Shown: positions 1 to 10,090, numbered from the stretch's first letter. The stretch is DNA of 64,000 bases from Segetibacter sp. 3557_3 (GCF_004354985.1 NZ_SMSK01000021.1:1-64000); one strand, 5' to 3'. Numbers and translations: made by a program. The notes: generated from the sequence alone by a model not told the origin.

Positions 1-600
1 AAAGCAAGAAGCAGCATGATAACAAATAGCAGTCCTGTCAAGCTCAAACAGCCGATGACTATTGGCAATCCTCTTGAGCTTTCGAGAGGAGTTGCATAGA
101 AGTGCGACGCAACGATGTCGCCAAATGTTCCTCAGCTCGTTACCAAAAAAATCCTGGTATCGAACTCCATTGTGTATGGCAATTACCTCGATGTTGATTT
201 ATTGCCCTACTTGCCGGAGAGCATTGCTTGTAGAAAATGAACCATCTGGTGCAGGGTGGAGAACAGCGCCTCCTTTTGTCTATTTATTACAACGCATGTG
301 AACATTTAAACCTTGTTGGCCGTCTGCATGGATCGTTTTAGATCAACATGCAACCGGTGATCCAAGGCCTTACATGCACTAAGGCGGTTCGATACAATTA
401 AGTTTGGTTGGCCGCATTATACTATAGGCACAAACAGGTACCTATTGGTCACACGAACCCAACCTTGATTAACAACCTTTTTAATCAAGCCACCCAGAGA
501 GGTGTTTACTTGGTTGCATATGCCACGCAATTGCAAACAAAGTTGATCAACGGTTGGAATGTAAGTGATTGTATGGTATCTTTTGTGTTAAACTCAGCTG
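1..600. other. Intergenic region with one dispersed-repeat copy
   Basis: No convincing gene is seen in the first 600 bases on either strand. The open frames here have no recognisable protein features. The only structure noted is a copy of the dispersed repeat at about 98-152. The upstream gene lies outside the window. Confidence 0.6.
98..152 (+). repeat. Dispersed intergenic repeat, copy 1 (divergent)
   Basis: The left part AGTGCGACGCAACGAT matches the copy at 25357, and the right part CGTTACCAAAAAAAT corresponds to the GTTGGTCCCCAAAA end of the better copies. It sits in a gap without genes, like the other members. Confidence 0.55.
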
Positions 601-2364
601 ATGTCAACCAACTTAAATGCAAAGTTCTCGCTACGTGTTGCATCAGAAAACGACCGCCAGCAGATATATCGTATCCGACACCAGATTTATGCAAAAGAAT
701 TAAAGCAACATGCCGTAAACACAGAAAGTGAACTTAAAGATACACTTGACTTAAGCAATCACTATATCGTTGCCATGGAAGCTACAGCGGTGATCGGATT
801 TATTAGTATTACCACACCGGTATCCCCGACCTATTCAGTTGACAAGTACTTTACCCGTTCTTCGATACCCTATGCTTTTGATGAATATCTGTACGAGATC
901 CGCCTGCTTACCATAGTTGCATCGAAACGCAGGAACTCGCTGGCATTCGCGCTGATGTTTGCGGCCTTTCGCTGGGTACAGTCGCACGGCGGAAAGTATA
1001 TCGTTGCTATATGCCGATCCGACATCCTGAGCATGTATACAAAAGCAGGACTTGTGCCCCTATACTTACAGGCTGCATCCGGTGCGGTATCTTATGATTT
1101 GTGTACCGCCGAGGTTGCAAAGCTTGACCAACAGGTTCGATTACATTTAAGCTCCTATCGGGCATTAGCACGTAGGGTTGACTGGCAACTTCCGTTTAAA
1201 TTCTTCTCACCGCCTCCGTGTTATCATGGTGGATCATTTTTTGAGGCCATTGGTGAGGACTTGCAGAACATTGGAAATGCCGGCAGCATTATCAATGCAG
1301 ATGTGCTTGACGCGTGGTTCAATCCCTCTCCAATGGTACTCGGGATGTTGGGTGCACATTTACCATGGCTATTGAAAACGTCTCCTCCAACCCATGCTGG
1401 TGGACTAATTAAGGTGATTTCGGAGGAGCGTGGCGTAAGGGTTGAATCCCTGTTACCAGGCGCCGGATCGTCCAACCTGATATTTGCTGGTCTTAAGAGC
1501 TTTTTGAATGCAACATCCAAGGTATTGATACTCGATCCTTGTTATGGAGAGTATATTCATGTGCTGGAAAAAGTAATCGGATGCGAGGTTACCCCTTTCA
1601 CCTTAAGTAAAAGACAGGGATTTGTTGTAGACACTTCTGCTTTGCGAACCGAAATGCAGAAAGCGTATGACATGGTGGTATTGGTGAATCCAAATAGTCC
1701 AACTGGTTTACATACTCCAAGAGAAGAAATGGTAAACTTGTTAAAGTCCATTCCGTCAACTACACTTGTATGGGTCGACGAAACTTATGTTGAATATGCG
1801 GGTCCTAACCAGTCGTTGGAGGTGTTTGCGAGTAGTACAGAAAACGTGATTGTATGCAAATCGATGAGTAAAGTTTACGCCCTTAGCGGGGTCAGGGCTG
1901 CATACCTTTGTTGTTCTCCTCACCTGATCGAAAGTTTAAAAGTACTTACTCCACCATGGTCTATAAGTTTACCCGCTCAGGCTGCAGCGATAATGGCCTT
2001 AAAGGATAAGGACTACTATTCGGCAAGGTATGTGGAGACGAAGCACCTGCGCGAAAATTTGAGACAGCAGCTATGGGAGATCGGCATTCGTGAGGTTATA
2101 CCTGGAGTAGCCAACTTCCTGTTGTTTTATTTACCAGTTGGCATTTCAGGAAGTAGATTTTTGCACCTCTGCAAAGCACAGGGACTTTACTTACGGGATG
2201 TAAGCAATATGGGAAAAAGCCTTGCCGCAAACGCCGTTCGCATTGCGGTAAAAGATGCAGAAACCAACAACAAGATGGTTGGGATTATTAAAAGTACGCT
2301 ACAACAGTTGATGGAAACGCAGCTAGGCGAAATGGAAACTAGTGCGGGGTATGACAAAGTATAG
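601..2364 (+). CDS. GNAT acetyltransferase-aminotransferase fusion protein
   Basis: A 587-residue two-domain protein. Residues about 10-155 resemble a GNAT N-acyltransferase or autoinducer-synthase-like fold (RHQIYAKEL near the start, EIRLLTIVASKRRNSLAFAL in the acetyl-CoA-binding region). Residues about 220-570 are a fold-type I PLP aminotransferase of the HisC/class I-II group. NPNSPTG at 363-369, DETY at 393-396 and SMSKVYALSGVR with the likely PLP lysine K424 are the expected motifs. Family knowledge suggests transamination of an amino acid or amino alcohol plus N-acylation of the same or a related compound; the substrate is unknown. No signal peptide is seen, so it is cytosolic. It stands alone, with a convergent histidine kinase gene downstream. 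The ATG at 601 is used because the GNAT domain begins soon after it; no clear ribosome binding site is visible. Confidence 0.85.
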   Translation: MSTNLNAKFSLRVASENDRQQIYRIRHQIYAKELKQHAVNTESELKDTLDLSNHYIVAMEATAVIGFISITTPVSPTYSVDKYFTRSSIPYAFDEYLYEIRLLTIVASKRRNSLAFALMFAAFRWVQSHGGKYIVAICRSDILSMYTKAGLVPLYLQAASGAVSYDLCTAEVAKLDQQVRLHLSSYRALARRVDWQLPFKFFSPPPCYHGGSFFEAIGEDLQNIGNAGSIINADVLDAWFNPSPMVLGMLGAHLPWLLKTSPPTHAGGLIKVISEERGVRVESLLPGAGSSNLIFAGLKSFLNATSKVLILDPCYGEYIHVLEKVIGCEVTPFTLSKRQGFVVDTSALRTEMQKAYDMVVLVNPNSPTGLHTPREEMVNLLKSIPSTTLVWVDETYVEYAGPNQSLEVFASSTENVIVCKSMSKVYALSGVRAAYLCCSPHLIESLKVLTPPWSISLPAQAAAIMALKDKDYYSARYVETKHLRENLRQQLWEIGIREVIPGVANFLLFYLPVGISGSRFLHLCKAQGLYLRDVSNMGKSLAANAVRIAVKDAETNNKMVGIIKSTLQQLMETQLGEMETSAGYDKV

Positions 2365-2665
2365 CTGTCTGTTCTCCTGCTTGCATGTACCTCGTTCAGC
2401 ATACATCTAAATGTCGCATTAATGTAGCAGAAAGAACAAAACGAGTTCAACGGACATGCCTACTATAAATAGGGTGGAAGCCCAGGCTAAATACTCGCTT
2501 TCCAGGATGTGGTAGAGGCCAATTGTTATGAGAAAAAGATTCTCTGTTACTTCAGGGCGCCACAGAAACTTTGGGCAAAACAGCTCCTTCAACCAGACAT
2601 CGGTAAATCGTCCTGTACTGACACCGCAGCATTTCAACAACGCCGGTGGAACACACAACATATTT
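2365..2665. other. Convergent intergenic gap
   Basis: This 300-base gap lies between two convergent genes. No gene, strong hairpin or repeat was recognised. Confidence 0.5.
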
Positions 2666-3793
2666 TTACGCCATATTTTTTGGGAATAACAACGTGAAAG
2701 TTGCCCCGAAGCCTTCCTCACTACTTGCACGGATGGTTCCATTGTGCCTGTCCATGATAGTTCTGCAAAGGGATAAGCCGAGACCAGTACCTTCAAAATC
2801 ATTGAAACTGTTTAATCTTCGGAAGGCTTTAAAAATTGACTCCGAAAATTCTTCCTTAAAACCAATGCCGTTGTCTTGAACCGTGATTTCGAAGTAGCTG
2901 TTATTTGTATAACTCGTGCCTGCTTCCGGGGTTGAAGCGTTAGTATAGCTTATTTGAATCATTGGTTGTATACCGACTTTCGAGAATTTTAATGAATTGC
3001 TGATTAAGTTGTAAAAAAGTTGGTGGATTAACAAGTCGGTCCCGTAAACATCAGGTAAAAAATCGATATGTATGATTGCATTCTTTTCGCTTATAAGAAC
3101 TTCCAGGTCAACCAGTACCTGGCCCAACAGATGATTTAAGCTGATGAGTTCGAAAGTGCTTTCAATCCTGGTTGCAGTTGAATACTCCAAAATGCCTTCA
3201 ATCATAGTTTTAAGCCTTTCTGAAGCATTGATAATCTTTGAAAGGTATAATTCCGCTGACGGCGATCTGTTGGGCCCAAGTTCATCTTTGAGCTTATCAG
3301 CAAAGATCATGATTTTTCGGACTGGCTCTTTGATATCGTGGCTGGCGACATGGGCAAATTGTTCCAGTTGCTTGTTAGAGCTTTCCAGTAACGCTTGTTT
3401 TTTCTGCAACTCAAGTTCGTTTATTTTCTGCTGGCGGATATCCCTGATAAAGGAAATGAATGCATTACGACCATCAAGCATAGTGCTGGATATGGTAAGC
3501 GATATAAAGAACTCCTCACCCTTTCTGTTTAACGCTGTAATTTCAACTGTTTTATTTAGGGGATGGGCCTGACTTGCACCAAGATATCTTTTCATGCCCT
3601 GGTAATGTGCCTCGCGGTGCTGCTCAGGAATGATTGTCTTAGATAGCGGTTGGTTAACTATCTCTTCCGCGGTCCAACCAAACAGCTTTTCCGCAGCCGG
3701 GTTCCAGAATATGATGTCGCTATCTTGATTGATAACGATTATAGCGTCGGGAGCATTTAAGAACAGTTGCTGTAAATTGAGTTCACTTGCCAT
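2666..3793 (-). CDS. Soluble PAS-domain sensor histidine kinase
   Basis: From the ATG at 3793 the protein has 375 residues. A PAS domain spans residues about 8-118 (NAPDAIIVINQD, FWNPAAEKLFGW). A coiled-coil linker follows, then a HisKA domain with phospho-acceptor H152 in SHDIKEPVR. The ATPase domain has an N box around N262/N266 (YNLISNSLKFSK), a G1 box DNGIG at 307-311 and a G2 box EGTGLGLSL at 334-342. No transmembrane segment or signal peptide is present, so it should sense a cytoplasmic cue through PAS. No response regulator lies beside it, so it is an orphan. An in-frame TTG at 3958 would add 55 residues of low-complexity, non-domain sequence; I prefer the ATG next to the PAS domain. 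Confidence 0.88.
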   Translation of the reverse strand: MASELNLQQLFLNAPDAIIVINQDSDIIFWNPAAEKLFGWTAEEIVNQPLSKTIIPEQHREAHYQGMKRYLGASQAHPLNKTVEITALNRKGEEFFISLTISSTMLDGRNAFISFIRDIRQQKINELELQKKQALLESSNKQLEQFAHVASHDIKEPVRKIMIFADKLKDELGPNRSPSAELYLSKIINASERLKTMIEGILEYSTATRIESTFELISLNHLLGQVLVDLEVLISEKNAIIHIDFLPDVYGTDLLIHQLFYNLISNSLKFSKVGIQPMIQISYTNASTPEAGTSYTNNSYFEITVQDNGIGFKEEFSESIFKAFRRLNSFNDFEGTGLGLSLCRTIMDRHNGTIRASSEEGFGATFTLLFPKNMA

Positions 3794-4428
3794 GATAGTT
3801 TGAAGGAAGGTGTCGTTCCTGGTTGAGCTTTCGCTGTCATTTACCAGATTATTCAAAAATACGCCCTTCGTTGGTGGGACCGGGAGTTTATATCTTCGAA
3901 GCGTATTTGAATACTTTTCAGGGTGCCGGATTGTACTCCGGTGACTCAAACATATCAAGATCTAAGCTTGTTTATAAAACGAAGCTACCCTTTACAGACG
4001 TTAAAGGAACATTGTTGTGGAGCGGTCGACTTGTTTTTGACACCCTCGACCAACACGTATTGAATTGCACACATAATTGGAATCTTCCTTAATTAATAAA
4101 GGTTCCTCCTATCCACTAAAACGAAACTCAGGTAGGTCAGAGCAATGGGGAAAGCGCTTTGGCCCATCCTGGATGATCCTGGTTCGGTTGAACGACTCTT
4201 CTGTGTTTGTATAGATGCAAGGACCATTCTCGCTAATGATGCCGAGGTACAAAACATCGGCATCTCACGAGATACTATCTGTCGACAACAGCGACTCAAT
4301 TGGATCCCGATGTAATGACTGACGGGTATTCCGTTTGTAACGCAATATCACTTCGAGGGCACCGGGAGAAAGGGGCGCTCCCAGGTGCGCGGTCAGCTAC
4401 TTTATAATATATGGCATAGGTTTTACAT
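3794..4428. other. Intergenic region without a recognised gene
   Basis: Nothing convincing is seen. A 56-codon frame at 4145-4315 on the plus strand starts with ATG and stops cleanly, but its product matches nothing I know. Confidence 0.45.
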
Positions 4429-4707
4429 GTGTCTCACCAAAACTTCTGCAGTATGCCGGTATTACTCTTGTTTCTGATACTCACCGAACTTTGTACAATA
4501 GGAATTGTGTTTTTCGGAATTCACCTGTTCCGGGAGTGGTACTTGTGGAAGGATACCCTTGATGACGAATATGCCCTTCGCTGCCTTTACGGCGCTCTTG
4601 CACTGACCGCTTATTCTTTGTTGGGAAAATTTCCTGTTTCCTGGATATTGAGCAAGTCGCATAAAGATGAAGATGAGCCTACCCAGGAACATAGTAAGAA
4701 TAGTTAA
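4429..4707 (+). CDS. Membrane-anchor part of an interrupted alpha/beta hydrolase gene
   Basis: This 92-codon frame opens with GTG; an ATG at 4453 is an alternative start. It encodes two hydrophobic helices (VLLLFLILTELCTIGIVFF and CLYGALALTAYSLLG) followed by a charged, Glu/Lys-rich tail. It ends at TAA 4705-4707. The hydrolase frame resumes immediately in the same reading frame with LKRPDGSLIHIEF, which reads like the natural start of the hydrolase fold. The most economical view is that 4429-5577 was one gene for a membrane-anchored alpha/beta hydrolase, now split by one stop codon. Alternatives are a real separate small membrane protein, stop readthrough, or a sequencing error. Confidence 0.55.
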   Translation: MSHQNFCSMPVLLLFLILTELCTIGIVFFGIHLFREWYLWKDTLDDEYALRCLYGALALTAYSLLGKFPVSWILSKSHKDEDEPTQEHSKNS

Positions 4708-4731
4708 CAGCTTAAACGGCCGGATGGCTCC

Positions 4732-5577
4732 TTGATCCATATCGAGTTCATGGGTGACAATAAATTGCAGCCCATTCTTTTCGTGCATGGATGGAATGAA
4801 AACAGTACCGCCTGGTATTACCAAAAAAAACAGTTTAGTAAGAATAATTATGTTATCCTGATCGACCTGCCAGGTTTGGGTAAGTCGAAAAGACCGGATA
4901 ACAAAGATTTTTCGTTGCAAAAAATGGCTGCAGACTTAGAAGCCGTCATAGAGCATTTAAAGCTTTCTAAAGCCATCTTGTGGGGGCATAGTATCGGAGG
5001 GATGATTATACTTACTTATCTCACCCAAACAGCTAAAGACGTCGGGCAAAAAGTTAAGGGTATCATTTTGCAACACACTACGTTTACCAACCCTACTTAT
5101 ACCAGCATTGCCAGCACCTTACTACCGAAAATCCAAAAAGGGGTCCTTTATCCTATTTGTTATATTATGATCGCACTTTCCCCTGTGTTTTGGCTTAGCA
5201 AGTGGATGAGTTACTTAAATGGTAATATGCTTATCTCAACCCGGTTCTTAACCTTTGCCGGAACCCAAACACCTGCGCAACTGGATTTTATCTCGCGGCT
5301 TTCGGCTATGGCACCGCCTGCCGTTTTTGCACGCGGTATGCTTGGTATGATGAAAACCTATGATGTGAGCCAGGATTTACTTAAAGTTACCGTACCTACC
5401 CTAATCTTGGGCGCTGAACATGACCGGCTTACCAAACCTGTAGCAAGTGAGTATATGAATAAAAACATCCGCAACAATGAGCTTGTTATGTTATCACCAG
5501 CCGGGCACCAGGGCCTGATTGAAAGACATGTTGAAACGAATGATGCGGTTGAGAAGTTTATCAAAGGCTTGCGGTAA
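4732..5577 (+). CDS. Alpha/beta hydrolase (catalytic part, possibly split from its anchor)
   Basis: The product is an alpha/beta-hydrolase fold enzyme of about 281 residues from TTG 4732, or 275 from ATG 4750. FVHGWNENS at about 17-25 forms the oxyanion-hole HG motif. GHSIGG holds the nucleophile S87, AEHDRL supplies the likely acid D231, and AGHQGL the histidine H259. Substrate cannot be read from sequence; members include esterases, lipases and haloperoxidase-like enzymes. The open frame continues upstream to 4708 without a start codon, and the extra residues (RPDGS) look like hydrolase sequence. This supports the idea that the gene formerly began at 4429 or 4453. A good rho-independent terminator follows 20 bases after the stop. 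Confidence 0.85.
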   Translation: MIHIEFMGDNKLQPILFVHGWNENSTAWYYQKKQFSKNNYVILIDLPGLGKSKRPDNKDFSLQKMAADLEAVIEHLKLSKAILWGHSIGGMIILTYLTQTAKDVGQKVKGIILQHTTFTNPTYTSIASTLLPKIQKGVLYPICYIMIALSPVFWLSKWMSYLNGNMLISTRFLTFAGTQTPAQLDFISRLSAMAPPAVFARGMLGMMKTYDVSQDLLKVTVPTLILGAEHDRLTKPVASEYMNKNIRNNELVMLSPAGHQGLIERHVETNDAVEKFIKGLR

Positions 5578-5598
5578 TAGCCATGATGATTGTTGAAA

Positions 5599-5627
5599 GG
5601 CTCCTTTAACTGAAGGAGCTTTTTTTT
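5599..5627 (+). terminator. Rho-independent terminator after the alpha/beta hydrolase
   Basis: GCTCCTT pairs with AAGGAGC around a short loop and is followed directly by eight T residues. It lies just downstream of the hydrolase stop codon on the same strand. Confidence 0.9.
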
Positions 5628-6421
5628 GTAAGGACCCCGAGCCCGCCTTGAAGCACCCGGCAAGTAGTAACAGCTTTGGTTTGCGAGTGTATTCGAGCCG
5701 AACCTGCCTAACAGAAGTGGAGCTCGGAAATGGGATCTCCCCCTCAAAATTGGGTTTAACGACCTACGCAAGTATGGCACAAACTAATATATTTAAGTCA
5801 GCGCCGGTAGACTAACGTTTGCAGCATGGACCCCACTTATTGCTTATTGAAATCTCGGAGACTCCCGGTCTTAATCTTTTCTGAAGTTATCCAGGTAGCT
5901 GCAACAGTGCGCAACAAGAAAGCCTTGTATAGCACCGATGAATATTTAAGCGCCCCGTTGGCGATATCTGCACTTCTGGTGGAACTCACCAGGCAATAAG
6001 CAGTTTCCAGGATTGCTTAACACAATACTTTCTGCAAGAAGGATAAGGCGGGAAGTATCAGCCCTATGTTCCCTGTTAGGTTTTTCAACATCGGAATCTT
6101 CGCTACCCATCTAAAAACAGGGCACAAGCTTACCACCCCGGAGGCATGAGTAGGTTCCGCAAACAACAAAAAGCATAGGGGCTGTTGCACGTAACACCTT
6201 CCAGAGCTTAACGCCTTGTCCATCAAGGCGGAACATGTCATGAAAAGTGAGGGTTTTTGCTACTGTTTGAAAGAAGTTTTTTGGCACAAACAAGCAATAA
6301 TGTAGAAAAGCGGCTAAAAACATGACTGGATTCAATCATTTTAACACATTTTAGATAACTTCATCGTTTTAGTATATACGCTTAAACAGTTCGCTCACCT
6401 CTTAACGATTAACGTAACGCC
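5628..6421. other. Long intergenic region
   Basis: Nearly 800 bases separate the terminator from the next gene. Short open frames on the minus strand lack protein-like features. No repeat-family copy or RNA gene was recognised. Confidence 0.5.
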
Positions 6422-9400
6422 ATGATCATTGCAAAACGTATTTTCATTTGGTTCATTTGCCTCTTTTCTGTTTGTTTTATTGGTGCTACCTGGAAAATCG
6501 CGGATGCGCCCCGGCGGCTTGAGATCTTATTCCTGGGTCATAAAAGCAAGCACCACGACTCGCAACTTCTTGCAGACATCTTGAACAAGGAGTACTTCAA
6601 AGACGGTATTAACATTACCTACACCAACGATCCAAACGACATGAACGATGCATACCTCAAGCATTTCGACGGCTTGGTGTTGTATGCCAATCACGATCAA
6701 ATCACAAAAGACCAGGAAAAAGCCCTGCTGGGTTTTGTAAGAGGAGGAAAAGGATTTATACCCCTTCATTCCGCGTCGTATTGCTTCCGGAACTCACCCG
6801 AAGTCGTGGAAATGATTGGCGGCCAATTTGCGAATCACAAAACCGACTCTTTCCCAGCCGTTGTGGTAAAACCAGACCACCCTGTTATGAAGGGAATCAA
6901 TGCATTTACTACCTGGGATGAGACCTATGTGCATACAAAAATCAGTAAGAATATAGAAGTGCTTTCGGAAAGGGTAGAGGGTGACCATCATGAACCTTAT
7001 ACATGGGTAAGGCCCTTTGGCGATGGTAGGGTTTTCTATACTGCCTATGGCCATAATGAAAAAACATTCAATAATCCTGGTTTCTTAAACCTTGTAAAAA
7101 ACGGGATACTTTGGGCTGTAGGAGAAAAAGCAAGTGCAAACCTTGCTGCATACAAAATCGCCCAGCCGAGCTATAGTGAGGCCCAGATCCCGAACTACGA
7201 AAATCGTAATCCTGCTCCAAAGTTGCAGGCTGCGTTAACACCAGAGCAGTCCATGTCGTTAATGCAGGTACCTCCGGGATTTGAACTTCAGTTATTTGCT
7301 TCCGAGCCCGACATCGTTAACCCGGTCTTTATGAACTGGGATGAGCGTGGAAGATTGTGGGTAATTGAAACGGTAGACTATCCAAACGAAGTAAAAGAAG
7401 GGGATGTCGGAGACGATCGCATTAAAATACTGGAGGACACGAACGGGGACGGTAAGGCAGATAAGTTTACCGTTTTCGCCGACAAGCTGAATATCCCTAC
7501 AAGCTTTGCCTTTGTTAACGGTGGTATTGTTGTAAGTATCGCCCCTTCATTTCTATTCTTAAAAGATACAAATGGAGATGATAAGGCTGATATCAGACAA
7601 CCAGTTATCAGCGGCTGGGGTAAATCGGATACACATGCCCAGGCATCTAACCTTCGATATGGGGTCGACAATAAAATATGGGGTGTTGTAGGTTATTCCG
7701 GGTTTAATGGCAAAGTAGGGGATAGTACCATGAGGTTCAGTTCGGGTGTTTACCGGTTTACACCGGATGGCAAAAAACTTGAATACCTGTCGAACACCAG
7801 CAACAACACCTGGGGATTGGGCTTTTCTGAAGATTTTGATGTATTTATTTCAACCGCAAATAATACACATACAGCCTTCTATGGTATGGACAGGAAGTAT
7901 CTGGCTATGGCTAAAATTGATGAGTCTGGCGTAGAAAAATTAGATGCGCACTACGAAATGCATGTGGCAACGAAAAATCTTCGGCAGGTCGATGTATTTG
8001 GCGGGTTTACCGCAGCTGCAGGTCATAGCCTGTATACCGCCAGAAATTTTCCTAAAGAATATTGGAACAGGGTTGCCTTTGTAAACGAGCCAACGGGCCG
8101 TGTGGTTCACCGCGCGTTCCTGAAGCAAAATGGTGCCGGTTTTATAGAAGATGGCGACGGGTGGAACATGCTTACAAGTGCAGATGAATGGGCCGGGCCG
8201 GTACAAACAGAAGTGGGTCCAGACGGAGCTGTCTGGGTAGTTGACTGGTACGACTTTATCATTCAGCATAACCCGACTCCTTCACCTCAGCGCGGTGGAT
8301 ACCAGGCAGAAAACGGGAAAGGTAATGCCTATATCAATCCTTTAAGGGACCATGAACGTGGACGCATTTACCGGATCGTTAATAAAGAAAACGATGCGCG
8401 TAATACGCTTAGTTTAAATAAAAATGACAGCAAAGGACTAATCAGCGCCCTTTCAAATAACAATATGTTCTGGCGTTTACATGCCCAACGCTTACTTGTT
8501 GAGAACAAAGACAAGACTGTTTTACCGGAGTTATACAAGCTGGTTCGAAACGAAAAAGCTGATGAAGCGGGTCTAAATCCAGCTGCAATTCATGCACTTT
8601 GGACCATGCATGGCCTACAGGTTTTGGATGGCACTAATAAAGAAGCATTCGATGTTGCTACAAAAGCGTTGTCACATCCTATTGGCGGGGTACGCCGTGC
8701 AGCCATCCAGGTTTTACCGCGCACAGCTGCTACATTCCAGGCCATCCAGAGATCAAAGGTGTTGGATGATTCCGATGGAAGGGTTAAGCTGGCTGCAATT
8801 CTTGCACTGACAGATATGAATGGGACTCCTGAAGTAGGGGAAGCATTGGTTGACGTCGCTCTAAAGCCGGAGAATGAAAAAGACAACTGGTTGAAGTACG
8901 CAATAACAGCGGCTGCAACCAAACACCAAACACATTTTGCGGCAGCTTATGCAAAAAAAGGTGCTGGTACTGCGGCAAGCAATATCGGTTCCGCCTCTTT
9001 TGCTCAACGCCTTTCCGTATTAAATCGCATTACAGCCATTCCCCTTCAGGCACGCAGGTTTCCCGGCGCAGCTCCATTAGAAGCTCCTGATGTAATCAAT
9101 AAGGAGATCAACATTACAGGAGAACTGTCAAAAACCAGGGATCTTCCTTATGACGGTTTAATAGTAGCGCATGGGGATATTGTAAACGGCTACGGCTTAT
9201 TCATGAAAGAAAACAAATTGTTCTTCCAGGTAAACCAGGGTGGTAAACAGTTTGTGGTTAATAGTGAACCGTTGTCGTCTGCTGCTAAAGTTACTTTTAG
9301 CGCGTCCCTGTTAAAAGAAGGTGCAATGACCCTTTCCGTTAACAACAAACAGGTTGCAAATACACTTGCGTCAGGATTGTTTAGCCAGACTTTTAAATCC

Positions 9401-9934
9401 GGTCTTAGGGTTGGATTAGAGGACAAACAAGGTAAGGACAAGGTTGCTGAATATCCGGATACCTTTAGGTTGCGGAGCCAGCTGGCAAAAGGGCGGTTAG
9501 AAGTCTTTACACCGGGTTCGCCAAAAAGCCTGGCAGCTGCTCCTAAGGCAGCCGTTGCAAAAACCATTTTAATGGGTGTGATCAAGGATGTGATGAAGTT
9601 TGACAAAGCAGTCATCACCGCAAAAGCCGGCACAGTAGTTAGCCTCGTATTCCGTAACCCGGATCATATGCAGCATAATTTTGTTTTAATCAGACCCGGA
9701 ACAACGGAAAAAGTAGGTGCAGCAGCTGATAAACTTGCAACAGATCCCAACGGTACAAAGCTTAATTATGTTCCAAGAATGGCGGAAGTATTAGCTGCAA
9801 CCCCGCTTGTGAACCCCGGCGGCAAAGTCACCATCACATTTACCGTACCCGATAAGCCCGGCGATTATCCGTATGTCTGTACATTCCCCGGACACTGGAG
9901 GATCATGAAGGGTGTCATGAAGGTTACAAAATAA
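6422..9934 (+). CDS. ThuA / PVC-type dehydrogenase / cupredoxin multidomain secreted protein
   Basis: A 1170-residue exported protein. Residues 1-29 are a signal peptide. Residues about 33-235 form a ThuA-like (trehalose-utilisation, glutamine-amidotransferase fold) domain. Residues about 275-630 resemble the sorbosone-dehydrogenase or PVC 'membrane-bound dehydrogenase' beta-propeller (PPGFELQLFASEPDIVNPV, GRLWVIETVDYPNE). Alpha-helical HEAT-like repeats follow to about 860, then a beta-rich, possibly LamG-like segment. The last 100 residues form a cupredoxin with the full type-1 copper ligand set: H1085 (MQHNF), C1153 (CTFPGHW), H1158 and M1162. No CXXCH heme motif is present, unlike many PVC homologues. 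I infer periplasmic oxidation of a sugar or polyol with electrons leaving through bound copper. The neighbouring MFS, epimerase, oxidoreductase, cytochrome c and TonB receptor genes fit this role. Confidence 0.85.
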   Translation: MIIAKRIFIWFICLFSVCFIGATWKIADAPRRLEILFLGHKSKHHDSQLLADILNKEYFKDGINITYTNDPNDMNDAYLKHFDGLVLYANHDQITKDQEKALLGFVRGGKGFIPLHSASYCFRNSPEVVEMIGGQFANHKTDSFPAVVVKPDHPVMKGINAFTTWDETYVHTKISKNIEVLSERVEGDHHEPYTWVRPFGDGRVFYTAYGHNEKTFNNPGFLNLVKNGILWAVGEKASANLAAYKIAQPSYSEAQIPNYENRNPAPKLQAALTPEQSMSLMQVPPGFELQLFASEPDIVNPVFMNWDERGRLWVIETVDYPNEVKEGDVGDDRIKILEDTNGDGKADKFTVFADKLNIPTSFAFVNGGIVVSIAPSFLFLKDTNGDDKADIRQPVISGWGKSDTHAQASNLRYGVDNKIWGVVGYSGFNGKVGDSTMRFSSGVYRFTPDGKKLEYLSNTSNNTWGLGFSEDFDVFISTANNTHTAFYGMDRKYLAMAKIDESGVEKLDAHYEMHVATKNLRQVDVFGGFTAAAGHSLYTARNFPKEYWNRVAFVNEPTGRVVHRAFLKQNGAGFIEDGDGWNMLTSADEWAGPVQTEVGPDGAVWVVDWYDFIIQHNPTPSPQRGGYQAENGKGNAYINPLRDHERGRIYRIVNKENDARNTLSLNKNDSKGLISALSNNNMFWRLHAQRLLVENKDKTVLPELYKLVRNEKADEAGLNPAAIHALWTMHGLQVLDGTNKEAFDVATKALSHPIGGVRRAAIQVLPRTAATFQAIQRSKVLDDSDGRVKLAAILALTDMNGTPEVGEALVDVALKPENEKDNWLKYAITAAATKHQTHFAAAYAKKGAGTAASNIGSASFAQRLSVLNRITAIPLQARRFPGAAPLEAPDVINKEINITGELSKTRDLPYDGLIVAHGDIVNGYGLFMKENKLFFQVNQGGKQFVVNSEPLSSAAKVTFSASLLKEGAMTLSVNNKQVANTLASGLFSQTFKSGLRVGLEDKQGKDKVAEYPDTFRLRSQLAKGRLEVFTPGSPKSLAAAPKAAVAKTILMGVIKDVMKFDKAVITAKAGTVVSLVFRNPDHMQHNFVLIRPGTTEKVGAAADKLATDPNGTKLNYVPRMAEVLAATPLVNPGGKVTITFTVPDKPGDYPYVCTFPGHWRIMKGVMKVTK

Positions 9935-10030
9935 GCCGGTATAAATAGATCGGATCAGCTAATGTTCCATTGCTGTAAAACACTGCCGTTAACACCAGCA
10001 GAACAAGCACCAATATGTTGTTTTCTCAAG

Positions 10031-10090
10031 AATTTTTTTGGGGACCAACAGCAATTGATTGCTCAACATCGTTGTGTCACTCACTTGTAC
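10031..10090 (-). repeat. Dispersed intergenic repeat, copy 2 (near-consensus)
   Basis: TTTTTTTGGGGACCAAC at the left and GTTGTGTCACTCACTTGTAC at the right give a nearly full copy, written in reverse orientation. It sits in the 220-base gap before the MFS gene. Confidence 0.75.
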
